This document shows positions 1-9,897 of a DNA stretch of 45,667 nt, piece by piece. How positions within the stretch are numbered: the first letter of the stretch is position 1; each line of letters opens with the position of its first letter. The stretch spans positions 1 to 45,667 of the forward strand of contig CAIQWB010000060.1 of the NCBI GenBank assembly GCA_903875465.1. The letters run 5' to 3'. The notes below the pieces were generated by a model that saw only the letters and a program-made list of their open reading frames with translations, made no database searches and had not been told where the DNA came from. The stretch comes from an uncultured Verrucomicrobia subdivision 3 bacterium. GTDB taxonomy: Bacteria; Verrucomicrobiota; Verrucomicrobiia; Limisphaerales; UBA11358. Both the position numbers and the translations under genes were made by a program.

Positions 1-281
1 ATCCTTCCGGTCACCATTCGGTCCTGGCTGCCCAACCGGACAAAAATGCCAAACCCGTGCTCCTGTTTACCAATCGTTCAAATTAAAAAATGTCCTGGTT
101 TGCTAACTACAAAGAATTCCTGCTTTGAAAACTACACGACACCAGTTCAAATTAGGATTGATTTATTTTCAATAATGATTAAATTATTAGGCAGCATTGA
201 AAGCTGGGGCAGTACAGGGGAATGTAAGTAGTTTGGGTCATAACAAGTTGACAGGAATAGGGATCTGTGATTTATTAGATT
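1..281. other. intergenic, AT-rich, no gene recognised
   Basis: No convincing gene is seen. A 61-codon open frame at 46-231 has a composition unlike a protein and no recognisable motif. The stretch is clearly more AT-rich than the rest of the window. The 10-mer GTTCAAATTA occurs twice, at 76-85 and 145-154. A 17-bp string at 187-203 (TTAGGCAGCATTGAAAG) matches 15 of 17 positions at 26963-26979, next to a possible recombination site discussed elsewhere. Confidence 0.5.
248..278 (+). promoter_or_regulatory. possible sigma70 promoter before the PEP-CTERM gene
   Basis: A perfect TTGACA lies at 248-253 and a TATTAG-like box at 273-278, with a long 19-bp spacer. Transcription would begin at or just after the GTG start at 282, so the message would be leaderless. 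This tension with the chosen start keeps the call weak. Confidence 0.25.
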
Positions 282-977
282 GTGAAGGTTTTTTTCAAAT
301 ATTTTGCGTGCTTGGCTGTTGTTGCATGCCAGCGCCAAATTGTTTGGGCTGACACGGTCATCTACGATACCAGCGCGGGGTACAATACCAATTTTTTCTC
401 CATGTCGAATGGGGAGCAAATTGGCAACCAAATCACCTTGAGCCCCAATACTTGGTCCATGACCAGCTTCAATGTCGAGTATTACACCACCAATATTTTT
501 CAACCTTCCCAAGTGGGGGTGGACTTGCGGTTTTATTTGAATAACGGAGCCGTCGTTAATGGCCGGGCCGCGCCTGGAACCCTTTTTTACGATAGCGGCT
601 GGTCCTACGGATTACCTGCCGGCCCCAATGGTGATACCATCACCTATGAAGCCTCCGACCTGTACAAAGATGCGTTGTTGAATTTGCCCGCTGGTTTTCT
701 GCTGCCCGGATCATTTACCTTCACACTGACATTCACAGGTTTGGATGCTCGGGATACCATTGCGTTGCCCCTCGCAAATTCCCCGGTAAATCAACCCGCC
801 ACCAGTTCGGGTCAATATTGGCTGAATACCGGTGGCCAATGGACTTTGCTGACCAATTCGGCCCCCGCCAACGTGGTGGCCCTGATCACGGGAGTTCCGG
901 AACCGGCGCCTTGGTGCCTCGCCCTGATCGGTGGCGGCCTCCTTTTTGGCCTGCGTTCACGTTTCTTGCGGGCCTGA
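282..977 (+). CDS. PEP-CTERM sorting-domain surface protein
   Basis: A 231-residue exported protein of unknown specific function. It starts at GTG 282 with an N-terminal signal peptide (roughly residues 1-23, ending near WAD) and ends with a PEP-CTERM sorting signal: Val205-Pro-Glu-Pro208, a hydrophobic helix of about 16 residues and a basic tail (RSRFLRA). Proteins of this type are normally handled by an exosortase and displayed on, or released from, the cell surface in exopolysaccharide-producing diderms. The central part is rich in Asn, Thr, Gly and aromatic residues and looks beta-rich. No exosortase gene is in the window, but the many polysaccharide genes here fit the usual link between PEP-CTERM proteins and exopolysaccharide. 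The next in-frame ATG would remove the signal peptide, so the GTG start is preferred. Confidence 0.85.
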   Translation: MKVFFKYFACLAVVACQRQIVWADTVIYDTSAGYNTNFFSMSNGEQIGNQITLSPNTWSMTSFNVEYYTTNIFQPSQVGVDLRFYLNNGAVVNGRAAPGTLFYDSGWSYGLPAGPNGDTITYEASDLYKDALLNLPAGFLLPGSFTFTLTFTGLDARDTIALPLANSPVNQPATSSGQYWLNTGGQWTLLTNSAPANVVALITGVPEPAPWCLALIGGGLLFGLRSRFLRA

Positions 978-1173
978 CACCCCGTTTCCCTGCCGGCAGG
1001 CAAATTGGCAGTCCCCCTGCAGTTGAGCTAAAACAGCCGGCTCCAATCCCGCGGTTTAGGCCCCAATAAACTGCAACCGGTGAGAACGTAGGTTTTGCGT
1101 TCGACACTGGCTTGCCGCCAGTCCGCTTTCACGCTATGCTGCCCCATTCGCGTTTTTTAATGCATTACAACTT

Positions 1174-2412
1174 ATGGCGTATCTCAACGATAATTATTTA
1201 AAACTCAAAGCCGGCTACTTGTTTCCGGAAATCGGCCGCCGCGTCAGTGCTTTTTGCAAGGCCAACCCCGACGCCGCCCAGCGCCTGATCCGCTGTGGCA
1301 TCGGGGATGTTACCGAACCGCTGCCCCCGGCCGTGGTCGCCGCGCTGCACCAGGCAGTGGAGGAAATGGCGGTCCGGGAAACTTTCAAAGGCTACGGCCC
1401 GGAACAGGGTTATGAATGGCTGCGCTCGGCCATCGCCCAGCACGACTTTCGCAGTCGCGGCATCGAGGTGGCGGATGACGAAATCTTTGTGAGTGACGGT
1501 TCCAAATGTGATTGCGGCAGCATCCTGGACGTGTTGGGAAGTAAAAATAAGATCGCCATCAGTGACCCGGTGTATCCGGTGTACGTGGATACAAATGTAA
1601 TGGCCGGCCATACCGGGGAGGCCAATCCCGCCGGGGCCTATGCCAAACTGGTGTACCTGCCCTGCCGGCCCGCAAATGGCTTTATTCCCGAACCGCCCAA
1701 AAAGCACGTGGATGTGATTTACCTATGCTCCCCCAACAACCCCACTGGCGCGGTGGCAACTAGGGAACAACTGACCGCCTGGGTCAACTACGCCCTGGCC
1801 AACCAAGCCATCATTTTGTTTGATGCCGCTTATGAGGCCTATATAACTGATCCCACCATACCCCGGTCCATCTATGAAATTCCCGGCGCGCGGGAATGTG
1901 CAATTGAATTTCGTAGCTTTTCCAAAAACGGCGGTTTTACCGGGGTCCGTTGCGCCTTTACGGTGGTGCCGAAGACCTTGCTGGCGCAAACCAAAGCCGG
2001 CGAGCGCAAACCATTGCACCCGCTGTGGTCGCGCCGGATGACCACCAAGTTCAATGGAGTTTCTTATTTGGTGCAGCGGGCCGCGGCGGCTCTTTATACC
2101 CCGGAGGGCCAGACCCAAGTGAAGGGTTTAATTGAACACTATTTGGGCAACGCCAAAATATTGCGCAGTGGCGCGCGGCAAGCCGGTCTCAAGGTGTTTG
2201 GTGGCGTGAACGCCCCCTATATTTGGGTGCGCACCCCCAAAGGCACCACCAGTTGGCAGGCGTTCGACCAGATTCTCAACCAGGCCAATGTGGTCATTAC
2301 CCCGGGCAGCGGATTCGGGTCCAAGGGTGAGGGCTATTTTCGGATCAGCGCTTTCAATTCACGCGCCAATGCCGTGGAAGTCGCCCGCCGTTTGCAGGAA
2401 TTAAAATGGTAA
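1174..2412 (+). CDS. dapL: LL-diaminopimelate aminotransferase
   Basis: Converts tetrahydrodipicolinate directly to LL-diaminopimelate using glutamate and PLP, feeding lysine and peptidoglycan synthesis. The 412-residue product has the family's usual length. It carries the class I/II aminotransferase signature: a GSKCDCG segment after the PLP-phosphate-binding region, NNPTGA in the middle, DAAYEAY, and the Schiff-base lysine K251 within [10 protein letters not shown]. The single-enzyme DapL route is typical of Chlamydiae, Verrucomicrobia, some other bacteria and plants, which supports the taxonomic guess. The ATG at 1174 opens directly into the conserved N-terminus (NDNYLKL). It stands alone, followed by a GC-rich stem-loop. 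Confidence 0.95.
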   Translation: MAYLNDNYLKLKAGYLFPEIGRRVSAFCKANPDAAQRLIRCGIGDVTEPLPPAVVAALHQAVEEMAVRETFKGYGPEQGYEWLRSAIAQHDFRSRGIEVADDEIFVSDGSKCDCGSILDVLGSKNKIAISDPVYPVYVDTNVMAGHTGEANPAGAYAKLVYLPCRPANGFIPEPPKKHVDVIYLCSPNNPTGAVATREQLTAWVNYALANQAIILFDAAYEAYITDPTIPRSIYEIPGARECAIEFRSFSKNGGFTGVRCAFTVVPKTLLAQTKAGERKPLHPLWSRRMTTKFNGVSYLVQRAAAALYTPEGQTQVKGLIEHYLGNAKILRSGARQAGLKVFGGVNAPYIWVRTPKGTTSWQAFDQILNQANVVITPGSGFGSKGEGYFRISAFNSRANAVEVARRLQELKW

Positions 2413-2426
2413 GGGCCATGGTTCCG

Positions 2427-2460
2427 CCCGCTCCGCGACCCCAAAATGTTGCGGGGCGGG
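2427..2460 (+). terminator. GC-rich stem-loop after dapL
   Basis: CCCGCTCCGC (2427-2436) can pair with GCGGGGCGGG (2451-2460), a 10-bp stem with one G-T wobble and a 14-nt loop, beginning 14 bases after the dapL stop codon. The sequence after it is AT-rich but has no clean T-run, so it is a likely but not textbook intrinsic terminator. Confidence 0.4.
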
Positions 2461-2613
2461 TGGTAATTATACTTTACGGAAGCCCCCCCTTTAACGCATG
2501 CTAAGGCCTTGTGGTTGGTGGTGGCCAGAGCAGGGGACTACGGCCCCCCCACAAAATCTTGGACCTTAATCGGCAACCAATTACATAGGATATCATTTCC
2601 AGCGGTTGAATTT

Positions 2614-3546
2614 ATGCGCATCTTGATTACGGGCGGGGCGGGGTTTCTGGGCTCCCATTTGAGTGATCGTTTGCTGGCGGATGGCCACGAAGTGATCTGT
2701 CTGGATAATTTTTTCACCGGCCGGAAAGCCAACATTCAGCATCTGCTAAGCCACCCGCGGTTTGAACTCATCCGCCATGATGTGATCGACCCGTTTAAAG
2801 TCGAGGCGGACCAAATTTATAATCTGGCCTGCCCCGCCTCCCCACCGCATTACCAGTTCAACCCCATCAAAACCACCAAAACTTCGGTCATGGGGGCGAT
2901 CAATTGTCTCGGCTTGGCCAAGCGCACCCGCGCCCGTGTTTTCCAAGCCTCGACCTCAGAGGTTTATGGCGATCCGGAAATTCATCCCCAGGTGGAAAGC
3001 TACTGGGGCAACGTCAACCCCATCGGCCGCCGCTCTTGCTACGATGAAGGCAAACGTTGCGCCGAAACCTTGTTTTTTGATTATCACCGCGAAAATGGCG
3101 TGGATATCCGGGTCATCCGCATTTTCAACACTTACGGGCCCCGCATGCACCCCAATGATGGCCGGGTGGTTTCCAACTTCATTGTGCAGGCCCTCCGTGG
3201 CCAGGATCTCACCATCTATGGCGATGGTTCCCAAACGCGCTCATTTTGTTACGTGGACGACCTGGTGGATGGATTCGTACGTTTTATGAATCAGACCGCC
3301 ACCGTGGGGCCGCTGAATCTGGGCAATCCTGGCGAATTTACCATGTTGGAGCTGGCGGAAATTATTTTAAAACAGGTGGGCGGAACCGCCAAAATCACCC
3401 ACCTGCCCCTGCCGGCAGATGACCCCAAGCAACGCCGCCCCGACATTTCCCTCGCCCGCAAACACCTCGGCTGGGAACCCCGGGTGCCGCTTGCCGAAGG
3501 CATTGCCCGCACCATCGCCTATTTTCGCACCGAACTGGGCATTTGA
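2614..3546 (+). CDS. uxs: UDP-glucuronate decarboxylase (UDP-xylose synthase)
   Basis: NAD-dependent decarboxylation of UDP-glucuronate to UDP-xylose, a donor for polysaccharide synthesis. This is an extended short-chain dehydrogenase with the Rossmann motif GGAGFLG at residues 7-13, a TSEVYGDP segment and the catalytic Tyr143-x3-Lys147 (YDEGK). The [14 protein letters not shown] region and the later [10 protein letters not shown] are characteristic of UXS enzymes. An open frame extends upstream to 2509, but the ATG at 2614 starts directly at the beta-strand of the Rossmann fold and gives 310 residues, the usual size of soluble bacterial UXS. It precedes ugd by 29 bp, so substrate and product enzymes are adjacent. 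Confidence 0.93.
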   Translation: MRILITGGAGFLGSHLSDRLLADGHEVICLDNFFTGRKANIQHLLSHPRFELIRHDVIDPFKVEADQIYNLACPASPPHYQFNPIKTTKTSVMGAINCLGLAKRTRARVFQASTSEVYGDPEIHPQVESYWGNVNPIGRRSCYDEGKRCAETLFFDYHRENGVDIRVIRIFNTYGPRMHPNDGRVVSNFIVQALRGQDLTIYGDGSQTRSFCYVDDLVDGFVRFMNQTATVGPLNLGNPGEFTMLELAEIILKQVGGTAKITHLPLPADDPKQRRPDISLARKHLGWEPRVPLAEGIARTIAYFRTELGI

Positions 3547-3575
3547 AACGACTGACTCTGAAAAACCCCTAATCC

Positions 3576-4973
3576 ATGCAATCCAAACCCTCCATGAAAA
3601 TCTGCTGCCTCGGCGCCGGCTATGTCGGTGGCCCCACCATGGCCATGATCGCCGCCAAATGCCCCCATATCGAAGTCCGGGTGGTTGATCCCAACGCGAC
3701 CCGCATTGCCGCCTGGAATTCAGAAAACCTGCCCGTGTATGAACCCGGGCTCTATGAAGTGGTGCAAAGCGCCCGCGGCCGCAACCTGTTTTTCAGCACG
3801 GACGTTGAGGCGGCCATTCGTATTTCTGACATCATCTTCGTAAGCGTTGGCACCCCGACCAAAACCTACGGCGTGGGCGCCGGCCAGGCCGCCGACCTGC
3901 GCTATATCGAACTGGCCGCCCGTACCATTGCCAAGGTGGCGGAGGGACCCAAAATCATTGTCGAAAAAAGCACCATCCCCGTTAAAACTGCGGAGGCCAT
4001 TCTCACCATTTTGCGCTCTAATTCGCGCAATGGGCAGTTCCAAGTGCTTTCCAATCCGGAGTTCCTGGCCGAAGGTACAGCCATTGCCGACCTGCAAGCC
4101 CCCGACCGTGTGCTCATTGGCGGCGAAAGCACCCCTGAGGGACAGGCGGCGGTGGAAGCCCTGGCCAGCATTTATGCCACCTGGGTGCCGCGCGACCGCA
4201 TCCTCACGACCAATCTCTGGTCCTCCGAACTTTCCAAGCTGGTGGCGAACGCCTTTCTGGCCCAGCGCATATCTTCCATCAACTCCATCTCGGCGCTCTG
4301 CGAGGCCACTGGTGCGGATGTGGATGAAGTCGCGCACGCCATTGGACGCGATTCCCGCATTGGTCCGAAATTCCTCAAAGCCTCAGTTGGCTTTGGCGGT
4401 TCCTGCTTCCAGAAAGACATTCTGAACCTTACTTACCTCTGCAAGCATTTTGGCCTGCCGGAAGTGGCCAGTTATTGGGAAAGCGTCGTCCGCATGAACG
4501 ACTGGCAAAAAAACCGCTTCGCCGCCCGCATCGTCAACGACTTGTTCAATACCGTCACTGGCAAACGCATTGCTGTGCTTGGTTTCGCCTTTAAAAAGGA
4601 CACCAATGACACCCGCGAGACTGCCGCCATCAGTGTTTGCCGGGACCTCCTCGCCGAAGGCGCCAAGGTGGTGGTTTACGACCCCAAAGTCTCCGCCGGG
4701 GAAATTCGGAAGGATGTCTTGGGCGACCAACAAAATCCCAACCTGGAAATCGCCAACTCGGCGCTCGCCGCCTGTGCCGACACGCACGCCATTGCTGTGC
4801 TTACCGAATGGGACGAATTCAAGACCCTGGACTTTGATGCCATCCTGAAGGTAATGCACAAGCCGGCCTTTGTGTTTGATGGCCGAAACATTCTGCCCCA
4901 CAAAAAACTCAGTGCCATGGGCTTCCGCGTTCATGCCATCGGCAAACCCGCGCACCCCTTGAAACAAGCTTGA
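3576..4973 (+). CDS. ugd: UDP-glucose 6-dehydrogenase
   Basis: Oxidises UDP-glucose twice with NAD to UDP-glucuronate, the substrate of the preceding UXS. The 465-residue protein has the Rossmann motif GAGYVGG (residues 13-19), a [10 protein letters not shown] segment, [11 protein letters not shown], and the catalytic cysteine C277 in [10 protein letters not shown]. The C-terminal NAD/UDP domain contains [12 protein letters not shown]. Sequence features such as [23 protein letters not shown] and [13 protein letters not shown] resemble the longer, animal-like UGDH group. A second ATG at 3594 (giving MKICCLGAG) is an equally good start. It is probably cotranscribed with uxs. Confidence 0.95.
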   Translation: MQSKPSMKICCLGAGYVGGPTMAMIAAKCPHIEVRVVDPNATRIAAWNSENLPVYEPGLYEVVQSARGRNLFFSTDVEAAIRISDIIFVSVGTPTKTYGVGAGQAADLRYIELAARTIAKVAEGPKIIVEKSTIPVKTAEAILTILRSNSRNGQFQVLSNPEFLAEGTAIADLQAPDRVLIGGESTPEGQAAVEALASIYATWVPRDRILTTNLWSSELSKLVANAFLAQRISSINSISALCEATGADVDEVAHAIGRDSRIGPKFLKASVGFGGSCFQKDILNLTYLCKHFGLPEVASYWESVVRMNDWQKNRFAARIVNDLFNTVTGKRIAVLGFAFKKDTNDTRETAAISVCRDLLAEGAKVVVYDPKVSAGEIRKDVLGDQQNPNLEIANSALAACADTHAIAVLTEWDEFKTLDFDAILKVMHKPAFVFDGRNILPHKKLSAMGFRVHAIGKPAHPLKQA

Positions 4974-4987
4974 TGGTTTAGGCTGGT

Positions 4988-5022
4988 CAACCGGGGTCGC
5001 CAGTTACGGGCGACTCTGGTTG
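4988..5022. terminator. stem-loop between convergent ugd and rpoD
   Basis: CAACC (4988-4992) pairs with GGTTG (5018-5022), and inside it GTCGCC (4996-5001) pairs with GGCGAC (5009-5014). The structure lies between two convergent genes and could serve both strands, but no T-tract follows in either direction. Confidence 0.35.
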
Positions 5023-5099
5023 GCTGACATGTGCCGGGCCCGGGCCCCAACCGGCAAAATGGGATGGTGATGGGAAATGCGGGAAATGCGTTTGCGGGG

Positions 5100-6869
5100 C
5101 TATTCCATTTCCCGGCGACGGACCGCCAGGTCCCCCAATTCCAAAAAGCCGTTTAACTGGCGGATGCGCGTCGGGTGACGCATCTTGCGCAGGGCCTTCG
5201 CCTCAATCTGACGGATGCGCTCCCGCGTGACCCGGAATTGCTGCCCTACTTCTTCGAGGGTGCGCACGTTGCCATCCCCCAACCCGAAGCGGAGTTCCAG
5301 CACCTTGCGTTCCCGCTCGCTGAGGCTGCACAGCACGCTGCCCAGTTTGTCCTTGAGCAGGCTGAAACTCGTGATGTCCAGCGGGTTGTCCGCCGACTTG
5401 TCTTCGATGAAATCACCAAAACTGGCCTCGTCCCCATCCCCCACCGGCGCTTGCAGCGAAATCGGTTGCTGGGCCATTTTCAACAAACCGCGCACCCGGT
5501 GCACCGGCAGATGCATCTCCTCGGCCAGTTCATCCGGGGTCGGTTCCCGGCCAAAATCCTGCAGCAAGGTTTTTTGCACCCGCAACATTTTGTTGATGAT
5601 CTCAATCATGTGCACCGGAATCCGGATCGTCCGGGCCTGGTCGGCAATGCTGCGCGTGATCGCCTGCCGGATCCACCAGGTGGCATACGTGGAAAACTTG
5701 TAGCCCCGGCGGTATTCAAATTTTTCCACCGCCTTCATCAGGCCCATGTTCCCCTCCTGGATCAAATCCAGAAACGAGAGCCCGCGATTCGTATATTTTT
5801 TGGCGATCGAAATCACGAGCCGCAGGTTGGCTTCCACCATTTCGGTTTTGGCTTGAATGGCCTTGGTCGAGGCGGCGATCAGCGTTTTGAAGGCTCCCAG
5901 GTAATCCGCATGGGACATGCGCACAAACTCCTCCAGGGCCCGGATTTTTTGCCGTTCGGCCGCGACCAGGTGCTGTTGCGGACCAGATTCCCGCTGGCCC
6001 TCCGCTTCGGCCAGCGCCCGCAAACCGTATTGCAGTTTGTCGTGAATATTCTCCGCAACCAGCGCCATTTCCTCAACCACCTTCTGTTTGAAATAAAATT
6101 TGGCGAAGGTTTGCTGCAGTTTTTCGTCCAGCTTTTTAAACTCCAGTCTGGCTGCCTCCCGCCGGTCGGCCGCACTGTCGCGCCAACTGAGGAATTTGAC
6201 ATCCACCTGCCGGTCCAGTTCGCGCACGCGGGTAATGTGCCGGCGCAGAGCGCGCAAATGAGCCTCCCGGCTGGCCACCTTTTGCTCCAGCACCACCCGG
6301 TCAAAACGTTCGCGTGGGGGCTCCTCCAGGAGTTTCTCCGCCAGGGCAATATGCTCCTTGGCCGTGAAGCCCAAGTCATAAATAATCCCCCGCAATTCCG
6401 CTTCCGCTGCCTCGATCCGTTTGGAAATTTCCACCTCCTGCTCCCGGGTCAGCAGGGCTACCAGCCCCATTTGCTTCAAATACATCCGCACAGGATCATC
6501 GAGGACGTCATAACGGTTGTTCTCCTCCTCCTCTTCCGGCACCTTCACCACATCCACCTCGGCCTGATCCACGATCTCAATCTCCAAAACCTGCAATTTC
6601 GCGTAAACCTCGTCGAGCAGTTCCGGGGTCACTGCGTCTTCGGGAAAAACCTCATGAATGTCGCCATAAGTCAAATGTCCCTGCTCCTGCGCCAGCCGCA
6701 CCAGTTCCTTGATTTTTTGCGCCAGCTCCACCGCCGCCGCAGGCAAGGGCGCCGTCAACAAGGGATCAGCCTCCCGGGGCAAGGACACGGGTGCGGATTC
6801 AACCTCCGGTTTGCTCCCATTGGACCGGGATAAAACGGAACGGGGCTTGCGGACCTTGGCGTTTTGCAT
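5100..6869 (-). CDS. rpoD: RNA polymerase primary sigma factor (sigma-70 family, RpoD)
   Basis: Directs RNA polymerase to housekeeping promoters. The 589-residue product has the full group 1 layout: an N-terminal region 1.1 (about residues 45-105, [15 protein letters not shown]), an acidic linker, region 1.2 ([11 protein letters not shown]), a long non-conserved helical insert, region 2 ([12 protein letters not shown] to [14 protein letters not shown]), region 3, and region 4.2 with the -35-binding helix-turn-helix ([20 protein letters not shown]). The insert between 1.2 and 2 marks it as the primary sigma. A tail of about 20 residues follows region 4. The open frame starts with TTG six bases upstream; the ATG at 6869 is preferred. 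A very long open frame on the opposite strand is a composition shadow. Confidence 0.96.
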   Translation of the reverse strand: MQNAKVRKPRSVLSRSNGSKPEVESAPVSLPREADPLLTAPLPAAAVELAQKIKELVRLAQEQGHLTYGDIHEVFPEDAVTPELLDEVYAKLQVLEIEIVDQAEVDVVKVPEEEEENNRYDVLDDPVRMYLKQMGLVALLTREQEVEISKRIEAAEAELRGIIYDLGFTAKEHIALAEKLLEEPPRERFDRVVLEQKVASREAHLRALRRHITRVRELDRQVDVKFLSWRDSAADRREAARLEFKKLDEKLQQTFAKFYFKQKVVEEMALVAENIHDKLQYGLRALAEAEGQRESGPQQHLVAAERQKIRALEEFVRMSHADYLGAFKTLIAASTKAIQAKTEMVEANLRLVISIAKKYTNRGLSFLDLIQEGNMGLMKAVEKFEYRRGYKFSTYATWWIRQAITRSIADQARTIRIPVHMIEIINKMLRVQKTLLQDFGREPTPDELAEEMHLPVHRVRGLLKMAQQPISLQAPVGDGDEASFGDFIEDKSADNPLDITSFSLLKDKLGSVLCSLSERERKVLELRFGLGDGNVRTLEEVGQQFRVTRERIRQIEAKALRKMRHPTRIRQLNGFLELGDLAVRRREME

Positions 6870-7016
6870 ACTCAAATCTTTTCCGGGTCACAATCCTTTC
6901 AGAGCGCAATATGTTGGCTCGGCCCGCGTTCGTCAAGCGGCTAAAAGCAGGAATATTTTTGCGGGCTGGCCGCTGGGGTGGAGCTCCTTTCCCGGGCCGG
7001 CTGGCCGGTCGCTGGC

Positions 7017-8354
7017 TCAGCCCAGTTTGCGCGGTGGCGCAATATAAATCCCCCGGGGTTTCAATTGCTCCAGAATCATTTCCACGGTGCGCTCAATCGC
7101 GCCTTGGTTCTCCTGCACCACCAAGCCGGCCTGCTGCCCCATCTCCGCCCGCAGCGCCGGATCGGCCAGCAATTTGCTGATCGCCGGTTCCAGGGCCTCG
7201 GCGTCCGGTACCTGAAGGGCGGCCTTGGCCTGAACAAAATTCCGGGTCACATCGGCAAAATTCTGCATGTTGGGGCCAAATACCATCGCCTTGCGCAACA
7301 TCCCCGGCTCGATGGGATTTTGTCCGCCCACCGAGGTTAAACTTTTCCCCACAAACACCACCGTGGCCAGTTCATAGAAAAACTTGAGTTCACCCGTGGT
7401 ATTGACCAACAAACAGTTCAGTTCGCCTGGCTTGAAACGGGTTTCCGGCCGGATTTCGTTGCGATAAATGAATTTGACCCCCTGCGCCCGCAATTGCCGG
7501 CCCACCTCATGGCAGCGTTCCGCATGCCGCGGCACCAGCACCAAAAACAAATTCGGAAACCGCGAGCGCAACCGCCGGGCAATATTTTCCAGAATGACTT
7601 CCTCCCCGGCGTGGGTGCTGCCGGCCACCAGGATCAAGGCATCCTCGGCCACCCCCAGTTGCCGAAACAGGGCCGGCACGTTCAACGTGCGGCGTTCGCC
7701 CAGTTTCGCCGCGTCAAACTTCAAGTTCCCCAGCACCCGCACCGCTTCCGGCCGGCAGCCCACCTCGCGCAACCGCTGCGCGTCCGCCTCATTCTGGCAG
7801 CCCACCCCCACAAACGCCCCAAATAATTCCCGGAATAAAAACCCAAACCGCTTGTACCGCGGGAATGACCGGTCGGAGATCCGCGCATTGGCCAGAAATA
7901 AAGGAATGCCCAGCCGCTTGGCCCGCCACAGAAAATTCGGCCAGATCTCGGCCTCCACCAGGATAATCGCCTCCGGATTAATCAGCGCCAGCGCCCGGTT
8001 CACATATTTCCGCCGGTCGATTGGATAATAAATTTTGCTGATGTGGGTCGGCAGCCGGCGGCGCAGTTCCGCCATGCCTGTTGTGGTGGTCGTGGACACC
8101 ACGATCTTCATGTTGGGCAGGCGCGGCTCCAGGGCGTAAATCAACTGGGTGCACAAGCCCACTTCCCCGACACTCACCGCGTGAATCCACAAGGCATGAC
8201 TGTTGGTCAAAAACTGTTTGAGCTCCGGCGGGTATTTGGCAAACCGGTGCATAAAATCCTGCCGCCAGTTGCCCCGCCGCTGCAAACGGAAAAAATAGTA
8301 AGGCGAAGCCAGGAGAAAGCCGGTCAGAAATAAAATGTTATACAGGGTGCGCAC
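7017..8354 (-). CDS. waaA: 3-deoxy-D-manno-octulosonic acid (Kdo) transferase
   Basis: Transfers Kdo from CMP-Kdo to lipid IVA in LPS core assembly at the inner membrane; it is direct evidence for a diderm envelope. The 445-residue protein starts at GTG 8354 with a hydrophobic anchor (residues 1-22) and shows the GT30 features: WIHAVSVGE with the predicted catalytic Glu64, STTTTTGM, VEAEIWPNF, LANARISDRS, and in the C-terminal GT-B half GSTHAGEE, LVPRHAERC and the NPIEPG motif that binds the nucleotide sugar. It ends within rpoD's upstream region on the same strand, with 147 bp between them. Confidence 0.95.
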   Translation of the reverse strand: MRTLYNILFLTGFLLASPYYFFRLQRRGNWRQDFMHRFAKYPPELKQFLTNSHALWIHAVSVGEVGLCTQLIYALEPRLPNMKIVVSTTTTTGMAELRRRLPTHISKIYYPIDRRKYVNRALALINPEAIILVEAEIWPNFLWRAKRLGIPLFLANARISDRSFPRYKRFGFLFRELFGAFVGVGCQNEADAQRLREVGCRPEAVRVLGNLKFDAAKLGERRTLNVPALFRQLGVAEDALILVAGSTHAGEEVILENIARRLRSRFPNLFLVLVPRHAERCHEVGRQLRAQGVKFIYRNEIRPETRFKPGELNCLLVNTTGELKFFYELATVVFVGKSLTSVGGQNPIEPGMLRKAMVFGPNMQNFADVTRNFVQAKAALQVPDAEALEPAISKLLADPALRAEMGQQAGLVVQENQGAIERTVEMILEQLKPRGIYIAPPRKLG

Positions 8355-8438
8355 GCAGATTTATAATACCAGAAACGCCCATAATTTCCACCAAACCCTT
8401 GCCCGGCGCAAAGCATTTGTTGGCTTATCCCAGTGTTT

Positions 8439-9707
8439 CTATGACCGGAAGAATACCAGCCATTCAATCACCAGTACTGGCAGCAGCCACGGCACCGAGT
8501 ATTTCCAAACCAGCTCCACGAAGGATGGCATCTTAATTTTTTCCTGGTCCGCAATGGCCTTCACCATGAAGTTGGGCCCGTTACCAATGTAAGTGGCCGC
8601 CCCGAACAGCACCGCGCCCATGCTGATCCCCGCCACCACCAACGCATGTTGCAGCAGTAAGCTAGCCGTGTCCGGTGCGCCCGCCACCCCCATCAAACTT
8701 CGGAAAAAAGCCAGGTATGTCGGCGCGTTGTCCAGCAGACTCGAAAGCAACCCCGTCCCCCAGTAGAACAGCCCCGGGGACGCCGACTGTCCCAGCACCG
8801 CCGGGGCATGCAACTCCAGCCAAGCCAGTGCCGGCATCATGGTCGCAAAAATCCCCGCAAATAAAATTGCCACTTCCTCAATCGGATGAAAATTAAAGCC
8901 GTTGGCCGCATGCACAGATTTGCGCGTGGTGAAGTACGAGCCCGCCGCCGCCGCCACCATCAGCCCCTCACGTAAAAAAACTGGCTGGCTGATGAAAACC
9001 GCGCCCAAAAGCACCGCCAGAAATCCCAAATTCCCTCGTCCCTCAAACCGCCAGTTCGCATTCGCCGTGCCCGTCCCGGCCGGCACCGCCACCGCCCGCC
9101 GCTCATGATAACGGTCCAGCCCGTAAAATATGGCCAGCAGCAGCCCCACCCCTAGCAACCACATCGGCCAGCAATGCTCCGCCACCCACCAAAACGGCAC
9201 GCCCTGCAAGTACCCCAGAAACAGCGGGGGATCCCCAATGGGCGTCAAACACCCCCCTGCATTGGCAACAATGAAAATAAAAAAAACAATATGGTAAGGC
9301 TGAATCCGCGCCTGGTTCAGCCGGATCCATGGCCGGATTAGCAACATCGCCGCCCCGGTGGTCCCCAGCACATTTGCCAGCACTGCCCCCGTCAGTAAAA
9401 AAGCCACGTTAAATAACGGCCGCCCACTCCCCTTGACACCGATGTGAATCCCGCCCGAAATCACGAACAACCCGCCCACCAGCGTCACAAAGCTAATGTA
9501 TTCATGCAAAGCGTGGCCTATGGGGGCCATGGACTGCAAACCCACCAGGTAATAAGTCACCGTGACCGTCCCCAGACCGAGCGCCACTTTGGCATAATGC
9601 CGCAGCCACCACCCATGCGCCACAATGGGGGCAAGGGCCATCGCCCCTAATAACAGGGCAAACGGCACCATTGACCAAGGATTGGGCGAAGGCATGTCCA
9701 AATGCAT
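8439..9707 (-). CDS. NhaD-like sodium/proton antiporter (CitM/ion-transporter superfamily)
   Basis: A 422-residue polytopic membrane protein with about 11-12 hydrophobic helices. The run GGCLTPIGDPPLFLGY, followed by GVPFWW and a later DNAPTYL...GNGPNF pair, is typical of NhaD-type Na+/H+ antiporters in the ion-transporter superfamily, which expel sodium and help with pH and salt homeostasis. The first ATG (9707) and a second at residue 5 (MPSPNPWSM) are both possible. It lies upstream of waaA on the same strand with an 84-bp gap and is divergent from the subtilase gene. Exact ion specificity cannot be read from sequence. Confidence 0.85.
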   Translation of the reverse strand: MHLDMPSPNPWSMVPFALLLGAMALAPIVAHGWWLRHYAKVALGLGTVTVTYYLVGLQSMAPIGHALHEYISFVTLVGGLFVISGGIHIGVKGSGRPLFNVAFLLTGAVLANVLGTTGAAMLLIRPWIRLNQARIQPYHIVFFIFIVANAGGCLTPIGDPPLFLGYLQGVPFWWVAEHCWPMWLLGVGLLLAIFYGLDRYHERRAVAVPAGTGTANANWRFEGRGNLGFLAVLLGAVFISQPVFLREGLMVAAAAGSYFTTRKSVHAANGFNFHPIEEVAILFAGIFATMMPALAWLELHAPAVLGQSASPGLFYWGTGLLSSLLDNAPTYLAFFRSLMGVAGAPDTASLLLQHALVVAGISMGAVLFGAATYIGNGPNFMVKAIADQEKIKMPSFVELVWKYSVPWLLPVLVIEWLVFFRS

Positions 9708-9897
9708 CGCCTCCAGCTTGCCCGCGCCAGTGAAGCCGGGTCAAATAATTTATCGCTTCGGCCCCTGCACGGTCGCGGCCGCTTGGGCCAGCATCGGCAG
9801 CCAGGTCCCCTTCGGCGTTAAGGACCAAGATTGCACCAGTCACCAACACCGGCCAGAAAAGGCTCGCCGTTGAGAAAAAACCGAGGGAAAATGCGGT

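Noticed and set aside
46-231. 61-codon frame at the left edge
   Set aside because: No ribosome-binding site, unusual composition and no recognisable motif.
5175-6833. 552-codon open frame on the plus strand, opposite rpoD
   Set aside because: It is antisense to a fully conserved sigma factor, rich in His, Pro, Leu and Gln from codon-position bias, and shows no domain.
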